NCBI GenBank assembly: GCA_031835245.1
Contig: JAVKOQ010000003.1
Coordinates: 216,001 to 280,000, forward strand
Direction: 5' to 3'
DNA from: Balamuthia mandrillaris
Taxonomy: Eukaryota; Discosea; Longamoebia; Balamuthiidae
Length of the DNA stretch: 64,000 bases
Position numbers and translations under genes: made by a program. Under the pieces are notes generated by a model. That model saw only the letters and a list, made by a program, of their open reading frames with translations, had not been told where the DNA came from and ran no database searches. Positions 21,941-34,251 of the stretch are shown here, one piece after another (position 1 is the stretch's first letter; each line of letters opens with the position of its first letter).

Positions 21941-24657
21941 TTAGGCCAGATAATTGTAGATTTTTCTGTCCGATTTAGAACGTTCCAACTGAGATGAAAA
22001 ACAACAAGTCAGCACATAGGTCCAAAACAGTAAAACAAAAGTTCAACAACAGAAACAAAGGAGAGAAGAAAAAAAAACGTACGTATTCACGCTCAATAAG
22101 ACTCTCAATTCTCTTTTTGACGATGATGGGGCTGGGCATGAACCTCGAAGACAGCTGCTTGGTGACCTCCGCAATGAGGGCGCTGTGCTCCATGGTCTTC
22201 CTGGCCTTCATGATACGCACGATGCCGGCCTCGATCTGATGCTTTCTGTCCTCGTCCACTTTAAGCCTGGTGACTGTTCGCTCCTCGTTGCTCTCGCCGC
22301 GCTGCACCGTCATGACCCTCACGCGGAACAGCTTGCTGCGGAAAGCCTTGTTAAAGGTGAAGGCATCCTCGTCCTTGACCTGCTTGCCCTCCGCCTCCTT
22401 CTTCAGGATCTTGTACTTGGCCAAGCTCAGGGAGAGTAGGTTGCGTTTCAGGTCAGGAATGGGAATGCCGGTGGCGTCGCGGATCTCCTTAAAAGTCAAC
22501 GTGTCGGCGGTGTTGAAGAGCAGCAGGATGACCATTTGGTAGGTGCTGACCATGAGCTCGTGCTTCTTGGTGCCAAAGAAAGCTTTCAAGTCGGCCGTGC
22601 CCATGTTGGTTTGCCAAGTGAGACGGCGGCCGTTGTGGTGGGAGAGGTAGAACTTCTTAAAGACCTCGCAGCAAGTCAGAACCTCCGTGGGAAGGTTGCA
22701 CTTAGCGGCGCTTTGGGTGGGCCAGAAGCCTGTTGTCAGCACGTGAACGCTCAGGTCGACACCTCCCAGTGCGTCTTTCTGTGTATTTAAAAAGGATCAG
22801 TCGTGAGTTTTTGTTCAAAATAAAGAAGAAAACGAGAAAGAAAACGTACGCCAACTTCCGAAATGTAGTTCTTGAAGTTCTCCATTGTGTCAGAAGAGAG
22901 TTTCATATCGGTAAACATACCTTCCAGCTTGGAAGTAAATTGGTAGCCGCACTCCGTCTGTCATTTGAAAGCAATATGGAAAATCAGACAAGAACGGGAG
23001 AGAAAGCGAAAAAGAAAAAAGGCCACGAAAAGAACCTTGAGCTTGGCAATCATGTTACGTTCGGCATCATCAGAGACGCTTCTGCCGAGCAACAAACGCT
23101 TGGCCAGATGCTGCTTGTAGTACTTTTCAAACACGTCCTTCTCCTGGATGTACCTGAACAACATCATGACTTTATCCAAAATGACTTCCACCTCCTCCTC
23201 GCTCACACCCTTCAATCCCTTCTTCAGCTTCTCGTCGATGAACAACGAGATAAACTCGGGAGATTTGTTGTTGAGATTGATGAAGAACTCAAACGCCTAG
23301 AATTGCGAGAGAAGATCAAACGTGAGAAAAACAAAATAAGAGAGAAACGAAATAAAAGAAAGAACAAACCTGATTGAGAGCGTGTTGAAAGTTCTTGTCG
23401 TTGAGGAAAGCGCCCGTAAGAAGTTGGTCGTACTTCTCCTTCAAGTCCAGCAAGGCTTGAACATAGAGGTTGGGGTTTTCGTTCTTTTCAGGATCATTGA
23501 CAAGGGCTTTGCCCGTTTCACGAACAAAGTTGCTGATCTTGTCCTTCATGAACGACAAACCGTTGCTTACGCGAGAGAACAAATTGTACATTCTCTGTAG
23601 ATCTATTTTTTAAAATAAAGGTCAGTTTTTTTTTTCAAATAAAAGGAAATACAGGCGAACAACGTTACCCTCAAATTTGTTATCTTTGAGCATAGAAATA
23701 CAACCAGAGCCTTCCATCTAATTTATCATCAATATATTGGTTAAAAACAAACTCTAAAGAGAGAGAGAGAGAGAGAAGCAAAGAAAAAGTTCAAACCTCG
23801 ATGAGAGTCTTCATGTGAGCGGCAATCAATTCCGTTTCGACCACATCCTTGATCTTGGGTTCGGTGCTGGAGTCGAGGTAATGAGCCACACGGTCCATCT
23901 CCTCGTTGATCCTGATGGAGACCTTGCGCATGTAGTCAGAGGCGCTGTTGGAGGAGATAAACTCCTGAGACTCAATCCGATAAAAGTCGGCGGACGTCTC
24001 CAAAAAGTGTCTCTCAAAGTCTTCTTCGTAGACGTTTCTGCTGTTCACTCCCAGATCTATTAACATTTGGGTGATGCTCTTAACCAAACTTCGGTTGATG
24101 ACCTCACCCTTCCTCTCCTTCTCCACCAGTCCCAGCAATGTCTTAAGGAGCCGGTCCTTGATCCTTGGCGCGCGAGCGATGTTGTCTCGGAACAGCATCA
24201 AGCCCAAGTCGTAGACCGTTGGTACGTTGTGATGCATTACATAAACTCGATCCTTTTAGATTAATGCCGAAGAGAGTTAGTAAAAAAGAATTGAGAAGAG
24301 AGAACAAAAGCAAAACATGAGAGAAGAGAACAAATATGAGGATAACAAATACACAAAGAAAATACGTACCATGTACATCAAAATATCACGAATCATCAAC
24401 ATGGAGATCTTGTGGTCGGACCATGCTTTGTTCAGTTGTTCAAGGAAGAATTCGTCGTTAGCGGCAGCCACATCGTTAGCGACCTCTTTCAAGTGCTCGT
24501 CAACCACTTGTTGGAGGCCCTTGTACAAACGATCTCCGTACTTGTGCAGAACCATGTTGTACGAGTTTCTACAAAACAGAGATAGCGAAGGTGATGAGCA
24601 AAGAGAGAGGGAGGAAAAAAATGAGAAAGCCAAGGCGTAGAAGAGAGAAAGACAAGG

Positions 24658-24688
<31 letters not shown>

Positions 24689-24963
24689 ACAGGATGAGAG
24701 AAGAGAAGGACAAGAGAGGAGGAGAAAAGAGAAAGAGGGAAAGGGGAAGAAGAGAGAAAGAGAGCGAAGGAGCAAAAGGAGAAACGAAAAAAATAATAGC
24801 AATTTTACCTGTAGAGCTCTTCGAAGCTGAGCTCGCTGGCATTTTGTTTGTGGATCTTGTGGATGGCGCCCTTCAGCAGTTTCCAGGTGTTCTCCGCATA
24901 GTTAGGGTCCATCTGCACCTGGTGCCGAAAGGGCTTGATCGTGATCTTGGGCTTCTTCGACAT
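21941..24963 (-). CDS. CUL3: Cullin-3 type E3 ligase scaffold
   Basis: Nine exons run from the ATG at 24963 to TAA at 21941. The first begins [20 protein letters not shown], close to animal CUL3. The N-terminal cullin repeats (BTB-adaptor side) include [15 protein letters not shown]. The cullin-homology domain contains [26 protein letters not shown] and [11 protein letters not shown]. Near the C-terminus [17 protein letters not shown] holds the neddylation Lys. A last small exon encodes [15 protein letters not shown], the canonical C-terminal tail that embraces RBX1. CUL3 assembles BTB-protein ubiquitin ligases. It is not an SCF scaffold, so the F-box genes in this window would use CUL1 instead. 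Introns are 50-250 bases and T-rich on the coding strand. Confidence 0.97.
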
Positions 24964-25080
24964 TTTGTTTGTTTCTTTAAAAAAAGACTATACTCTTCTT
25001 CCTTCTTGTTTGTTTTTTTTCTCTTCTTTTCTTTAAAAAAACCCAAAAAAAAAATAGATGAGTAAAATAAATATTAAGAG

Positions 25081-25129
<49 letters not shown>

Positions 25130-25678
25130 AAAAATAAATAAATAAATAAAAGAATAGGAGTAAAAAATAGGGGAGAAAAAAAGACAACCAACCCCGTTCT
25201 GTCCTGTTCCCTTTTTCAGCGGAGGAGCGTCTCACAACGGTTTCTTTTGGCGAAATCGAGCGATCAGATGGATTGATTATTTATTTATTTGTTAAAAGCA
25301 AGCCTATTTCTCTAAAAACAAACCTTTTTTAAAGGGTGGGTTCGAAGACACACGTACAGCTGCTCTCACGAACGCTAAGGCCTTTGTTTTCGGATCAAAA
25401 GAGAGAGCTAGAGCGAGAGAGAAAGAGAGCGCAACAAAAAAAAAATAAAGAAAGAAACACAAAAAAATTTTGGTGAAACTTTTTTCTTTTCACGAAAACA
25501 CTTCTTTATTGTCGACGATCTTGTTTTCTGATCTAGCCTACTCGCCCTATCAAAATTCAAAAATTATATTAAACGCCTCTTCGCTTTTTTGTCGACATGG
25601 CAATAAAATAATTTGTTTCCTTTAAAATAGTTTATAAAGAGAGAAGCAAGAAGAATAACAAAAAAAAAACAAGGACCC
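24964..25678. other. CUL3 upstream region, low-complexity, no gene seen
   Basis: It holds a GA dinucleotide tract (about 25082-25127), further purine-rich runs near 25400-25440, and GTCGAC at 25511-25516 and 25591-25596. The two GTCGAC sites are within 170 bases of the small ORF at 25679, and about 550-630 bases from the CUL3 start. Nothing protein-coding is supported. Confidence 0.4.
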
Positions 25679-25858
25679 ATGGCATCCCAACCCCCGCCAC
25701 CGCCAAAGCAAGAAGTGAAGCCGATAGACCCGAGGCTTATCCGCCCGGCTTGCAGCATGCCATGCCCTCAGCCACGGCCCTCTCCCTCCAATGCGCCCCC
25801 TGCTGTGGTCCCGCCCTCGCCGCCCTCCTCTGCCTCGTCCGTTCCTCCCCCTGGTTGA
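25679..25858 (+). CDS. Small proline-rich ORF, 59 residues
   Basis: An ATG with a purine at -3 is absent, but GACCCATGG is otherwise a fair start context. The ORF begins MASQPPPPPKQEVKPIDPR and continues Pro/Ser rich to SVPPPG, with two Cys (ACSMPC) in the middle. Base composition is markedly more GC-rich than the flanks, and two GTCGAC promoter-like sites lie upstream. It is too short and biased to assign. It could be a genuine small protein, the first exon of an unrecognised spliced gene, or chance. Confidence 0.3.
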   Translation: MASQPPPPPKQEVKPIDPRLIRPACSMPCPQPRPSPSNAPPAVVPPSPPSSASSVPPPG

Positions 25859-25978
25859 ATACAAGCACGGAGAAGGCAGAAAAAAAAAACCTCTCTCTTC
25901 TCGGCCTGAAGTTGTGAAGTTGTTAGTCTGGTTTGCTGTACAAAATATTATGTTCTTGTTTCACCAAAAAGTTCTTTA

Positions 25979-26589
25979 TTAACATGTTTGCTGTTGTTGT
26001 TGCTTTACTTCTACGTCTGCTTCTTCTTCTTCTTCGTAGTCATCACCGTCATCATCTGGAACACCAAAACGTGCAACAACAGGTTGATGGTCCGAAGCAC
26101 CTTCCTCATAACCATCCACCACCCGACAGGCCTGGCACGTTAGCACCTCCTTGGCCGAAGAATACAAGACGTGGTCCAACCGTTTCTTGGAGATGTACAA
26201 ACCCTTGAGGAAGGGCCATCGATGCGTCTCTCGGTTGGGGGGCACGAACTCGTTCAGAGCGTCTCTCAGATGTAGCCTCTGTTGAATGCTTTGTATGCCT
26301 GGCGCTGAGTCGTGCTCGTTGAAGTCTCCAACTACAATCACAGGACCGCTGCTTCTTGTTGGCGAAGAGGCAGCAGCAAACTGTTCTATTCGTTGAGCCA
26401 AGTACTGAAGCTCAGCACGACGAATGGGGTTGGTTCTGCGTGCCGTGAAGATGCCGGCACTGCCATCGTCCTCCAGAGGAGGGCGTAAATGGACCACCGC
26501 GAGGATGATGGTCTTGTTCCTCTGGCCTTTGCTCGCCAGCTGCAGTTCGCCTAACCACATCGGGAACCAACTGTTGTTTATTTGTGAAC

Positions 26590-26633
<44 letters not shown>

Positions 26634-27054
26634 GTGAGTGAGTGAGTGAGTAGTACCTTCCTTTGATCCCATCTTCCTTTGGGAACAACGTGGAGTGCCG
26701 TAGAATGGGCAGCTTGGAGTAGACAACGATGCCGCCGGCACCTCCGCTGACGTTAACCACAGCCTTGTAAGGCCGTCTCTGCGGAGACACGAACTCGGGG
26801 GCGCCATGCGGCGAGGAGGCCAAGAAGGTCGTCCACCCGGCATGCGTCTCTTGCAAGCACGCCACGTCCACCTCCTCGTCGAGCTCACGCAGGGCAGCCG
26901 CCACGCGGACCGCTTCGGGGTCCACGCGAGAGGGGCGCTGCGCGTAGGCAAAGTTCACGTTGTAGGTCAGAACGGAAAAGAAAGAGGCCGCATGGGTGCT
27001 GTTCTTCTCGTGGTTATCGACGGCGTCGGAAGCGGCAGCCGCTGGGGAGAACAT
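25979..27054 (-). CDS. Endonuclease/exonuclease/phosphatase (EEP) superfamily hydrolase
   Basis: Two exons join in phase 2 across an intron with GA and GTGA microsatellites. The start is put at 27054 (MFSPAAAASDAVDN), because the longer frame upstream lacks ATG. EEP motifs appear in order: LTYNVNFA, CLQETHAGW (metal-binding Glu), VVHLRPPL, VVGDFNEHDS (Asp-x-Asn) and, near the C-terminus, KRLDHVLYS and GASDHQPVVARF (Asp-His pair). The tail is acidic then poly-Gln. The family includes AP endonucleases, TDP2, deadenylases and inositol phosphatases. No extra domain or signal peptide points to one substrate. GDFN with a short domain of about 300 residues is closest in feel to bacterial-type and TDP2-like members, but I would not go further. 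Confidence 0.85.
26597..26650 (-). repeat. (GA)n followed by (GTGA)n in the EEP gene intron
   Basis: A GA dinucleotide run of about 34 bases passes directly into GTGA tetramers, abutting the 5' splice site of the minus-strand intron. Confidence 0.9.
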
Positions 27055-27303
27055 GAATAGGAGCGTAGTGTTGGTGGAAGAAGAGGAGGCAGTTCTTTCT
27101 TTCACTCTTTATGCATTTCACTGAAGGCAGCAAGCAGGTTACGCTCCTGCTCTTCTCCATCAGAAAGAAAGCAGAGAGAACGAAACAAGGGAGGGAGAAG
27201 TGAGGGAGAGAGAGAGAACGTATGAAAGAGAGAAGAGAAGGACACTCAGCAGTAAAGAAAAAGTTGTTTGTTATTGGGTTGTGGTCACTTGTTCTTGGTA
27301 AAT

Positions 27304-28829
27304 TTACACAGTCATGGCACCAAAGACAGGGTTGTGCCTGCAGATGGAAGGGCCGTGCTCATCATAGGCAGCCTTGGTGTGGCACACGTTGTAGAACTCG
27401 GGAGTGGAGGCCAACATGCTGCCGCCAAACCATACGGCGAACCTCTGCATGTGGTGAGAGACCACCTTCACGTCAACGGGGGCGGGCTTGACGCGGCCAC
27501 CGCTCAGCTCCTCGCTTCTCTTGATGCGGTAGTCGACGGCGCGCTTGATGTCCCTCTGCAAGCGCTTGCCAAAGTCCTTGAACATGGTGGAACCACCGCT
27601 CAGCACAATGTTCTGTTGTTTGGAGTAATGTCAGTTTGTGGTGAGAGAAACAACAAAAAGATAATATTAGGGAAAGCAAACCTTGTAGAGACCACGACGA
27701 GTATCAATGGGGCAGCTCTGGACGGTGTCGTCAACGACCTTGGGAAGGGGGGTCAAAAAGTCGCTGCTAAAGATCTCGGGGTTGAAGAAGATTTCAGGGC
27801 CGAGGAAGCGCTCATAGCCGACGTCCACGACGTAGGGTTGCTTGGTGACGGAGTCTCTGCCCTCCCACGTCTTGAACCACTTGTCGGGCTCAGTGTCGTA
27901 CTTCTTGTACTCCCTCACGATGTCAGGGCAGACGTAAGAGAAGGTCTCCTTGACGCGCTTGGCAGTCTCCAGGGACTCGGCGGGGGGGATCTTCTCGTTA
28001 CGCTCACGGTGGAGCTGCTGGACAAAGGCGGTGATGTCGCGGCCAGCAAGAGGAATGTGCTTGATGCTGCTGCCGATGACGTAACCCTCAGCCACGGGGA
28101 TGACGTGGGTCACACCGTCACCAGAGTCAATGACGGTACCGGTGAGGGTCTTCTCTGTGACCTGCTTGGAGGTCCAGGAAGCGGCCAAGGCCAACACGGC
28201 TTGCACGGCAATGTAAAGACCCTTTTTTTATTTGAGTGAGAAAAATGTATGGGAGTGAAGGATGAGAAAGAGGCAGAAAGGGGGAATAAGTACCGGCACG
28301 TTGAAGGTCTCGAACATGATCTCTGCGGTGTACTCCCTGTTCTCGGGAGCGTTCAAGGGGGGCTCGGTCTTTTGCGCAAGACAAAGAAAATGGGGATTAG
28401 ATTTGTGTTTGTTTTGCACTCACTGTCGATTAATTTAACAAAAAAGAGGAAAGCTGTGCTTACCAGCAAGAAGTGGTGATCCTCAGGCTCACAACGGAGG
28501 TATTTGAAGATGCACTGCTCCCAGAACTGTTCCATGAGGGTCCAGTTCTCAACCTGACCGTGGCGCACGGGCATGGTGACCTGGTAGGTCTTGGAGTTCT
28601 CGTAGGCCTCATCTCCAATGAAGAAGTCAAGGTCAGGGATGCCGCCGGCCTTCTGGCCAGAGCGGGCGCCGGTAGCGGCGGGGGCACCGGGGCCTCCGGC
28701 CTTGGGGGCGGCAGGGTTGGCGATGGCCGTGGGGATGATGTATTGCGGCTCTGTGTTGCCGGCGTAACCCATCTTGGTGTAGCCGGTACCATTGTCGATG
28801 ACAACTGCAGGCAAACCTGAGCGACTCAT
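27304..28829 (-). CDS. ARP3: Actin-related protein 3 (ARP2/3 complex)
   Basis: Four exons are read from [21 protein letters not shown] to AMTV. Diagnostic features are the phosphate-1 loop [15 protein letters not shown], an ARP3-type insert after AIANPA, and [33 protein letters not shown] and [16 protein letters not shown] follow, with the C-terminal [14 protein letters not shown] Gly/Ala/Pro-rich insert near residues 38-58 ([19 protein letters not shown]) is longer than in most ARP3 proteins. ARP3 with ARP2 nucleates branched actin at the leading edge and at endocytic sites, a central function for an amoeboid cell. ARP3 is highly conserved in length and motif order, and no exon appears missing. 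Confidence 0.97.
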
Positions 28830-29735
28830 TGTGATTGATTTAATAAAAAAGTTTTTTCTGTTGGGTGTGCAGACAAAAAAATAATGGATAGAGTGATGGA
28901 GTCAGTTTCAGATTAACGGGAGAAGAACACCTAGAAATGACGAGTCCAAAAATACAAACACACCAAAAAACTTAATAAAAAAAATCAAACACACACAAGG
29001 ACTGTGAGAAAAATGAACAAATCCTTGTTTTTTGTTTGTTTGTGTTCTTGTCTTTCACTCTTTTCTTTCCCTTCGAGACACACACACACAAAAAAAAAAT
29101 AATTGAACGATAATCGTCCGTGAAAAAGAAAGAGAGAGCGACTTGCTCGAAGAGCAAGAGAGAGAAGCGCTCAAACAAACAAATTTAAAAAAAAAAACTC
29201 GAACAAACCTACACTCTACAGCTGGCCTGCTTTACCTCTCTTCCTCCCCTTTCGCTCTCTTTTTTTTTTGTTTGGGTAAGTGTGCGTTGAAGCTGTGAAG
29301 GCCTCTATCGCAATTTAATTTTATGTTTTTGGTTGGTCTCCCTTTTTTTGGTTGCAAACCCAAAAGAAAATAATAAAGACGGTTGGCTTGTCGTGGCAAT
29401 AGGGCGGGCGCGAGTGGCGCTGGGTGGGAGTGTGTCCAGCGAGCGGGCGGCGAAATAATTTTTTTCAATTTTCTGTCTGCCAATGGCAGCGCTTTTGGCA
29501 CGTCAGCTTTTACCTTTCATTTGTATGCTTACGTCATGTAATTAGATTGCCCGAGGGGTCTAGTTCATACTGATTTTGTGTCGACAGAAATATTTGCACT
29601 GCCACGAAAAAAACAAAACATTCGTTTAGAGTGGGAGGAATCCCATTTTTTTTTTCTTTGTTTGACCCAACTCACGAAATAAAAAAGGAAGGGCAAGGGA
29701 CGATGCAAAAATAACAACAACACCACAGAGAGTTT
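28830..29735. other. Long intergenic region between KARS 3' end and ARP3 start
   Basis: 906 bases. The ARP3-proximal part is A-rich with CACA repeats near 29080. A GC-rich island lies at 29395-29455, followed by CACGTCAG near 29500 and TTACGTCA near 29530. GTCGAC lies at 29580-29585. An open frame at 29232-29501 (-) has no ATG and is not annotated. The island could be a strong ARP3 promoter element; that is inference. Confidence 0.35.
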
Positions 29736-32250
29736 TTATGATGCTTGTTCGTTGTTGTTGTTGTTGCTTCCGCCGGCCTCCTCGGGCTTCATGGCAGGGA
29801 AGAGCAGCACCTCCTTGATGTTGATGTTGTCCGTCAAGAACATGGTCATGCGGTCGATGCCCATGCCCCAACCGGCAGTGGGAGGCAGGCCATACTCCAA
29901 ACTGGTACAGAACACTTCGTCGACCAGTTGAGCTTCCTCATCACCTGCTGCTTTGTCCTTGGCTTGGGCCTCAAAGCGTTCGCGCTGAATGTGAGGGTCG
30001 TTCAATTCGGTGTAGGCATTGCAAATCTCCTTGGTGTGCACGAACAACTCGAAGCGTTCGGTCAAGCCGGGCTTAGATCGATGCCTTAGTTTTGTTATAC
30101 AAGGTTAAAATCAAAACCGAAACAAAAAATGAAGAGAGAGAAAGAAATGTGAAATAGAAGAGTGAAGAGAAAGGAAATGGGACAGTACCATTTGGCCAAA
30201 GGACTCATGATTTGAGGGTGCTCCAAAATAAAGGTGGGGTTGATGCACTGCGGCTCAATGAATTCGCCCACAAGCTTTGTTAAGTAGTTTTTGTGAGACA
30301 ATGAAACATACAAAAGCAAAGAAAACAAACAATTGATAAAGAAAGTCAACTGTGACAATAAAATACCTTGTCCAACAAGCGAGCAGTAGTCAAAGGAGGA
30401 GCGCACTCAACGCCCAATTCCTTGCATTTGTCGATCAAATACTGTCTCGTCGCTATTGTTTAATATTAATATTGTTAAACGTCAACACAACAACAAAAAA
30501 AAAACCAAAATACGGCAAAAAAAAAGAACCGTACATTCAGCGGCATAGTCTTCGGGCACCTTGACGCCATGCTCTGCCAAACCCTCCATCATGGGGATCC
30601 TCCTGAATGGAGGAGTAAAGTCGATCTCAACGCCGGGACCCTCAGGGCCTTGCGGGTGGTACGTGATCTTGTAGCCGCCGGTGAGCTCCTTGACCATGCC
30701 GGAGACCAGCTTCTCCGTTATGTCCAAGAGGTCGTTCACGTCGGCGTAGGCCCAGTAGAACTCGCATGTGGTGAACTCGGGGTTGTGCGTCAAGTCAATG
30801 CCTAAGAAAATAGAACATTTTAGTTCGTTTGGGAGAACCAACGAAGAAAACAACTAAACGAAAAGGGAAACACAAACCTTCATTCCTAAACTGACGACCG
30901 ATTTCATAGACTCTCTCGATGCCTCCGACTACCAACTGCTTGAGGTAAAGCTCAGGCGCAATACGCATGAAGAGGTCCAGGTTGAGGTCGTTGTGATGGG
31001 TGATGAAAGGCTTGGCGGCGGCTCCTCCGGCAATCATGTTCATCATGGGCGTCTCCACTTCCAAGAAGCCCCTTGTGTCCAAGAAACGCCGGATGTAATT
31101 GATGATCTTGGCGCGCTGGAAGAAGATGTCACGAATGTGGTTATTGACGATGAGGTCAAGGTAGCGCTTGCGGTAACGGATCTCTTGATCCACGAGCTTT
31201 TGGCCCTTAGCCGCGTTGGGAAGCATGTGAAGGCAAGGGGAGAGGAGCTTCACGGTTCTGGGGATTATGCTAAGTTCGCCTCTCTTGGCCTTGGCTTTTG
31301 GTTGTTGGTATTTGTTGTATTAGGATAACCAAGGAAAAAGAAATAGAGAACGAAGACATCAGCGGAAGGCATAGCTTACCAGGGAATCCGCTAACACCAA
31401 TGACGTCTCCTCTGCGAAGCATGTTGTGAACCTTGAAGAAAGCCTCTTCGCTCTCATATTCACTGCGAACAAGTGTAATGTCAGTGAAATAAGGAGGGAA
31501 GAAGCAAAAGCGAGTTTTTTGCACTTACCGAACGTCGGACAGAACCTGCAGTTTGGTGCCATTGCCCTGAAGATCATAGAACACCAGCTTGGAACCGCTT
31601 GTACGCTTGCTCAAAATACGTCCTTACAGTTGAGAAAGCAACGGCAGTGAGAAAAGAGAGTTTCCTCACAAACACAGCACTGAAAAAAAAAAGAGGTGGT
31701 ACCAGCAACAGAAACGGACACCTCCGGCTGTTTAGTGTCGTTCTCAAGGTGAGAGAATTGAGCAATGTACTCGGGCAAAGTGTGGGTGACCTCGAACTTG
31801 TGAGGATACACGTCCAGGTTCTCCTGCTCTCTCAACTCTTGCAGCTTGCCCACACGATTGTCGAAATATTTCTGAGTAAGAGAAAAAAAAATAGTGTCAA
31901 AACAACAAAACGGAAAGTGTAAAGTGAGCGAGTGCAAAAGTGGTGGACTTACGCTGGGATCGATGGGATCCTCGTCCACGAGCTTGTGCTTTTGTCCGTC
32001 GCTCGGCTCACGAGCGGCAGCGGCCTTCTTCTTCTCCTCTTTCTTGGCAGCAGCTCGTTGCGCTCTCTCTCGTCGCTTCTGCTCACTGTTTTTTTAACAA
32101 AAAAAATAATCCATTAGCACAAAAAAAAAGCATGAATGAATGAAAGGAAAGGAAGAGGAGAATATCATCATAAAATTAAAATAGAAGAAATACAAACTTC
32201 TTGCTCAGCTTTTCCTCTCCAGCGCCGCCAGTGTTTTCGACAGGTTCCAT
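29736..32250 (-). CDS. KARS: Cytoplasmic lysyl-tRNA synthetase
   Basis: About ten exons run from [16 protein letters not shown] (ATG at 32250) to the stop at 29736. A Lys/Arg/Ala-rich N-terminal helix ([17 protein letters not shown]) is the usual eukaryotic tRNA-binding extension. The OB-fold anticodon domain follows ([25 protein letters not shown]). Class II motif 1 is around [16 protein letters not shown]; motif 2 is [12 protein letters not shown]; motif 3 is [18 protein letters not shown]. Aminoacylation of tRNA-Lys is the expected function. The tail [12 protein letters not shown] is low complexity. No mitochondrial targeting signal is seen in this start, so an alternative start or a second gene would be needed for the organelle form. 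Confidence 0.97.
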
Positions 32251-33074
32251 GTTCTTGTGTGTGTGTGTGATTATAAAATCAAAAAAAATAAAATAAATAA
32301 GCTGCGAGTAGTGAAGATGAGATCAGGTCCCGCTACTCTGTTTCTTTTAAGTTTCGCCAATGTCAAATAATTTATTTTTTTGGGTCTATTTTCTTTCTTT
32401 TTTGTCGTTTTCTGAGTAATTTCTTAGGATCCATTCGGATGCGCGGTGGAGGAAAATCCCTGTGTTCCCCGGACAGGAAATTCTGGACGAGCGGGACGAC
32501 CGAAAAAGTCCCATCCGTGGAGCTGCATGAAAATATCATGACGTCGTGACGAAAGAAATGGCCAGAAAAGAGCAAATTTTGCACACAAGAAAAGGAAGAG
32601 GAAAGAAAAGATCATAATACTTCATGGAGGAGCGTGGGAAGGGTTGTCGCAAGAGAGGGAATGATTTTGCCATATGTTTGTGCAGCTGCCCGAGGACGGG
32701 GTGACAGTGGTTGCCTGGACCTGCAAGTGCAGGGAGGGAGGATAGTAGGCAACCTTTCAGTTCAAACTGCCAGCAAAGGATTGAGGAGGCGAGAAACCAG
32801 TCCTCCCCGAACTTACCAAGGAAAAAGTAAGTCGATGCAATCTTGGGTTGGTTTGAAGAGTAGCCGAGACCCACATTTTGATGCTTCCTCTGGTCGCAGA
32901 GTCAAGGCAACAAGAGTTCCAGGTACACAACGGCTCAAAAGAAGAAGAAGAACAAGGAGAACCAAGAAGAAGAAAGCGTTACAGAAAAAAAAGAAAAGCA
33001 TTGTTGCAAAAATAAAAATAAGACTGCTTGGACAATAACAAAAGGGAAGTTGTTTTTCTTTAAGTGTTACACTG
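32251..33074. other. Intergenic region between RAB7 and KARS with unassigned open frames
   Basis: 824 bases with higher GC than other gaps. The plus strand has an open frame from the ATG at 32659 to 33038 (listed separately). The minus strand shows good splice signals around 32800-32720 that would join two very short coding pieces. Neither model resembles a known family. Confidence 0.3.
32659..33038 (+). CDS. Doubtful ORF, 126 residues, basic C-terminus
   Basis: It opens MILPYVCAAARGRGDSG and ends in a Lys/Arg tract from AAG/AGA repeats. The N-terminal 80 residues have mixed composition and could be real. A GTAAGT at about 32828 with an acceptor near 32900 offers a spliced alternative. No family is recognised, and it could be a transcribed non-coding stretch or the 5' part of nothing. 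Confidence 0.15.
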
Positions 33075-33170
33075 TTAGCCGCAGCATCCGCCCTTGGCGT
33101 TGCCACCTTCAGCCAAGTTCTTGACGTCAGGGATATCAATGCTGTGAAACAAATATATAAGTAAATAAAG

Positions 33171-33214
<44 letters not shown>

Positions 33215-34251
33215 AGAGAGAGAAGTACGGTGGCTCGTCAGGAATGCGGGAGAGAGCAAGTTGAGCAGCGGCAAAGAAGGCTTGGTCTACATTAACAGCA
33301 TCTCGTGCACTGAATAAAACAAAAGTGAGAAACAAGGAGATTACATCTAAATACCCCAGAAAAACAAAGAGAGCAGAACAAAGAAGGAAGGATGGCGAAC
33401 AAACGGAGGAAAGGAGAAAGACACAAAAAGAACAAAGAGAGAACAAGGAGAAAGGAGAAGAGAGGAAGCAGAAACAAGAACAAGAAATATTTACCTTGCT
33501 TCGAAGAAGGGCATGTCGCCTCTCTCTCGACACCAGTTTTCTCCGGCCTTGGTAGAGACCGCTCTCCTGTCCTCCTGGTCCACTTTGTTGCCAATGACCA
33601 CGAAGGGGTAGTGGTCAGGGTCCGTAACGTTGGCCTGGACCAAGAACTCTGTCCGCCAGTTGGTCAGCGCCTCGAAGCTCTTGCTGTTGCACACGTCGTA
33701 GACCAGGATGCAGCAGTCCGCTCCTCTGTAGAACGAGTTTCCTAACGATTGGAAACGCTCTTGTCCAGCAGTGTCCTTTGTTGTTTTTGGTTTGTTCAGG
33801 TTTCATGTGTTCTTTCCTTAGGTTTAAAAGAGCTCCCAAAAAAAATATATATGTACCCAGATCTGAAGGGTGATGAACTTCTTGTCCACTTGGACCTCTT
33901 TGGTGAGAAAGTCAGCGCCAATGGTGGCTTTGTACTGTTCGCTGTACTTCTTGTTGACATAGCTGCAATAAAAACAACAAAATGTTAACCAAAGAAATGT
34001 TAGAGGCTCGAGATGAGGCTCAGAAGAAAAAATAAAATAAACGTACCGATCCATCAAAGAGGTCTTTCCAACCCTTTTATTTATTTATTGTTTTGTTAAT
34101 AAAGAGTAAGCAATGAGAATTGGTTTTGAAAAAAAAAAACAGAGGAAGAGGAAGAGGAAGATGAAAAGAGAAAGCAAAAGCAGAAGGAGGGCCTCGCGTA
34201 CCCACTATCCCCCAACAAAATCACTTTTAGCAAAGCTCTACGCTGCGCCAT
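33075..34251 (-). CDS. RAB7: Rab7-like small GTPase
   Basis: Six exons start at [17 protein letters not shown] (ATG at 34251). The P-loop [13 protein letters not shown] spans the first two exons. [19 protein letters not shown] is the Rab7 effector region, [19 protein letters not shown] is switch II, and [25 protein letters not shown] and FFEAS/A follow. The tail [15 protein letters not shown] ends in a CC motif with one trailing residue, where most Rab7 proteins end CSC or CXC. XCCX tails can be doubly geranylgeranylated, so this is probably functional. Rab7 directs late endosome to lysosome traffic and phagosome maturation. Intron 4 holds a (GA)n tract at 33169-33213. Confidence 0.94.

Noticed and set aside
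29232-29501. 89-codon minus-strand open frame in the ARP3-KARS gap
   Set aside because: It has no ATG, no splice signals that would supply one, and a composition like the surrounding non-coding sequence.
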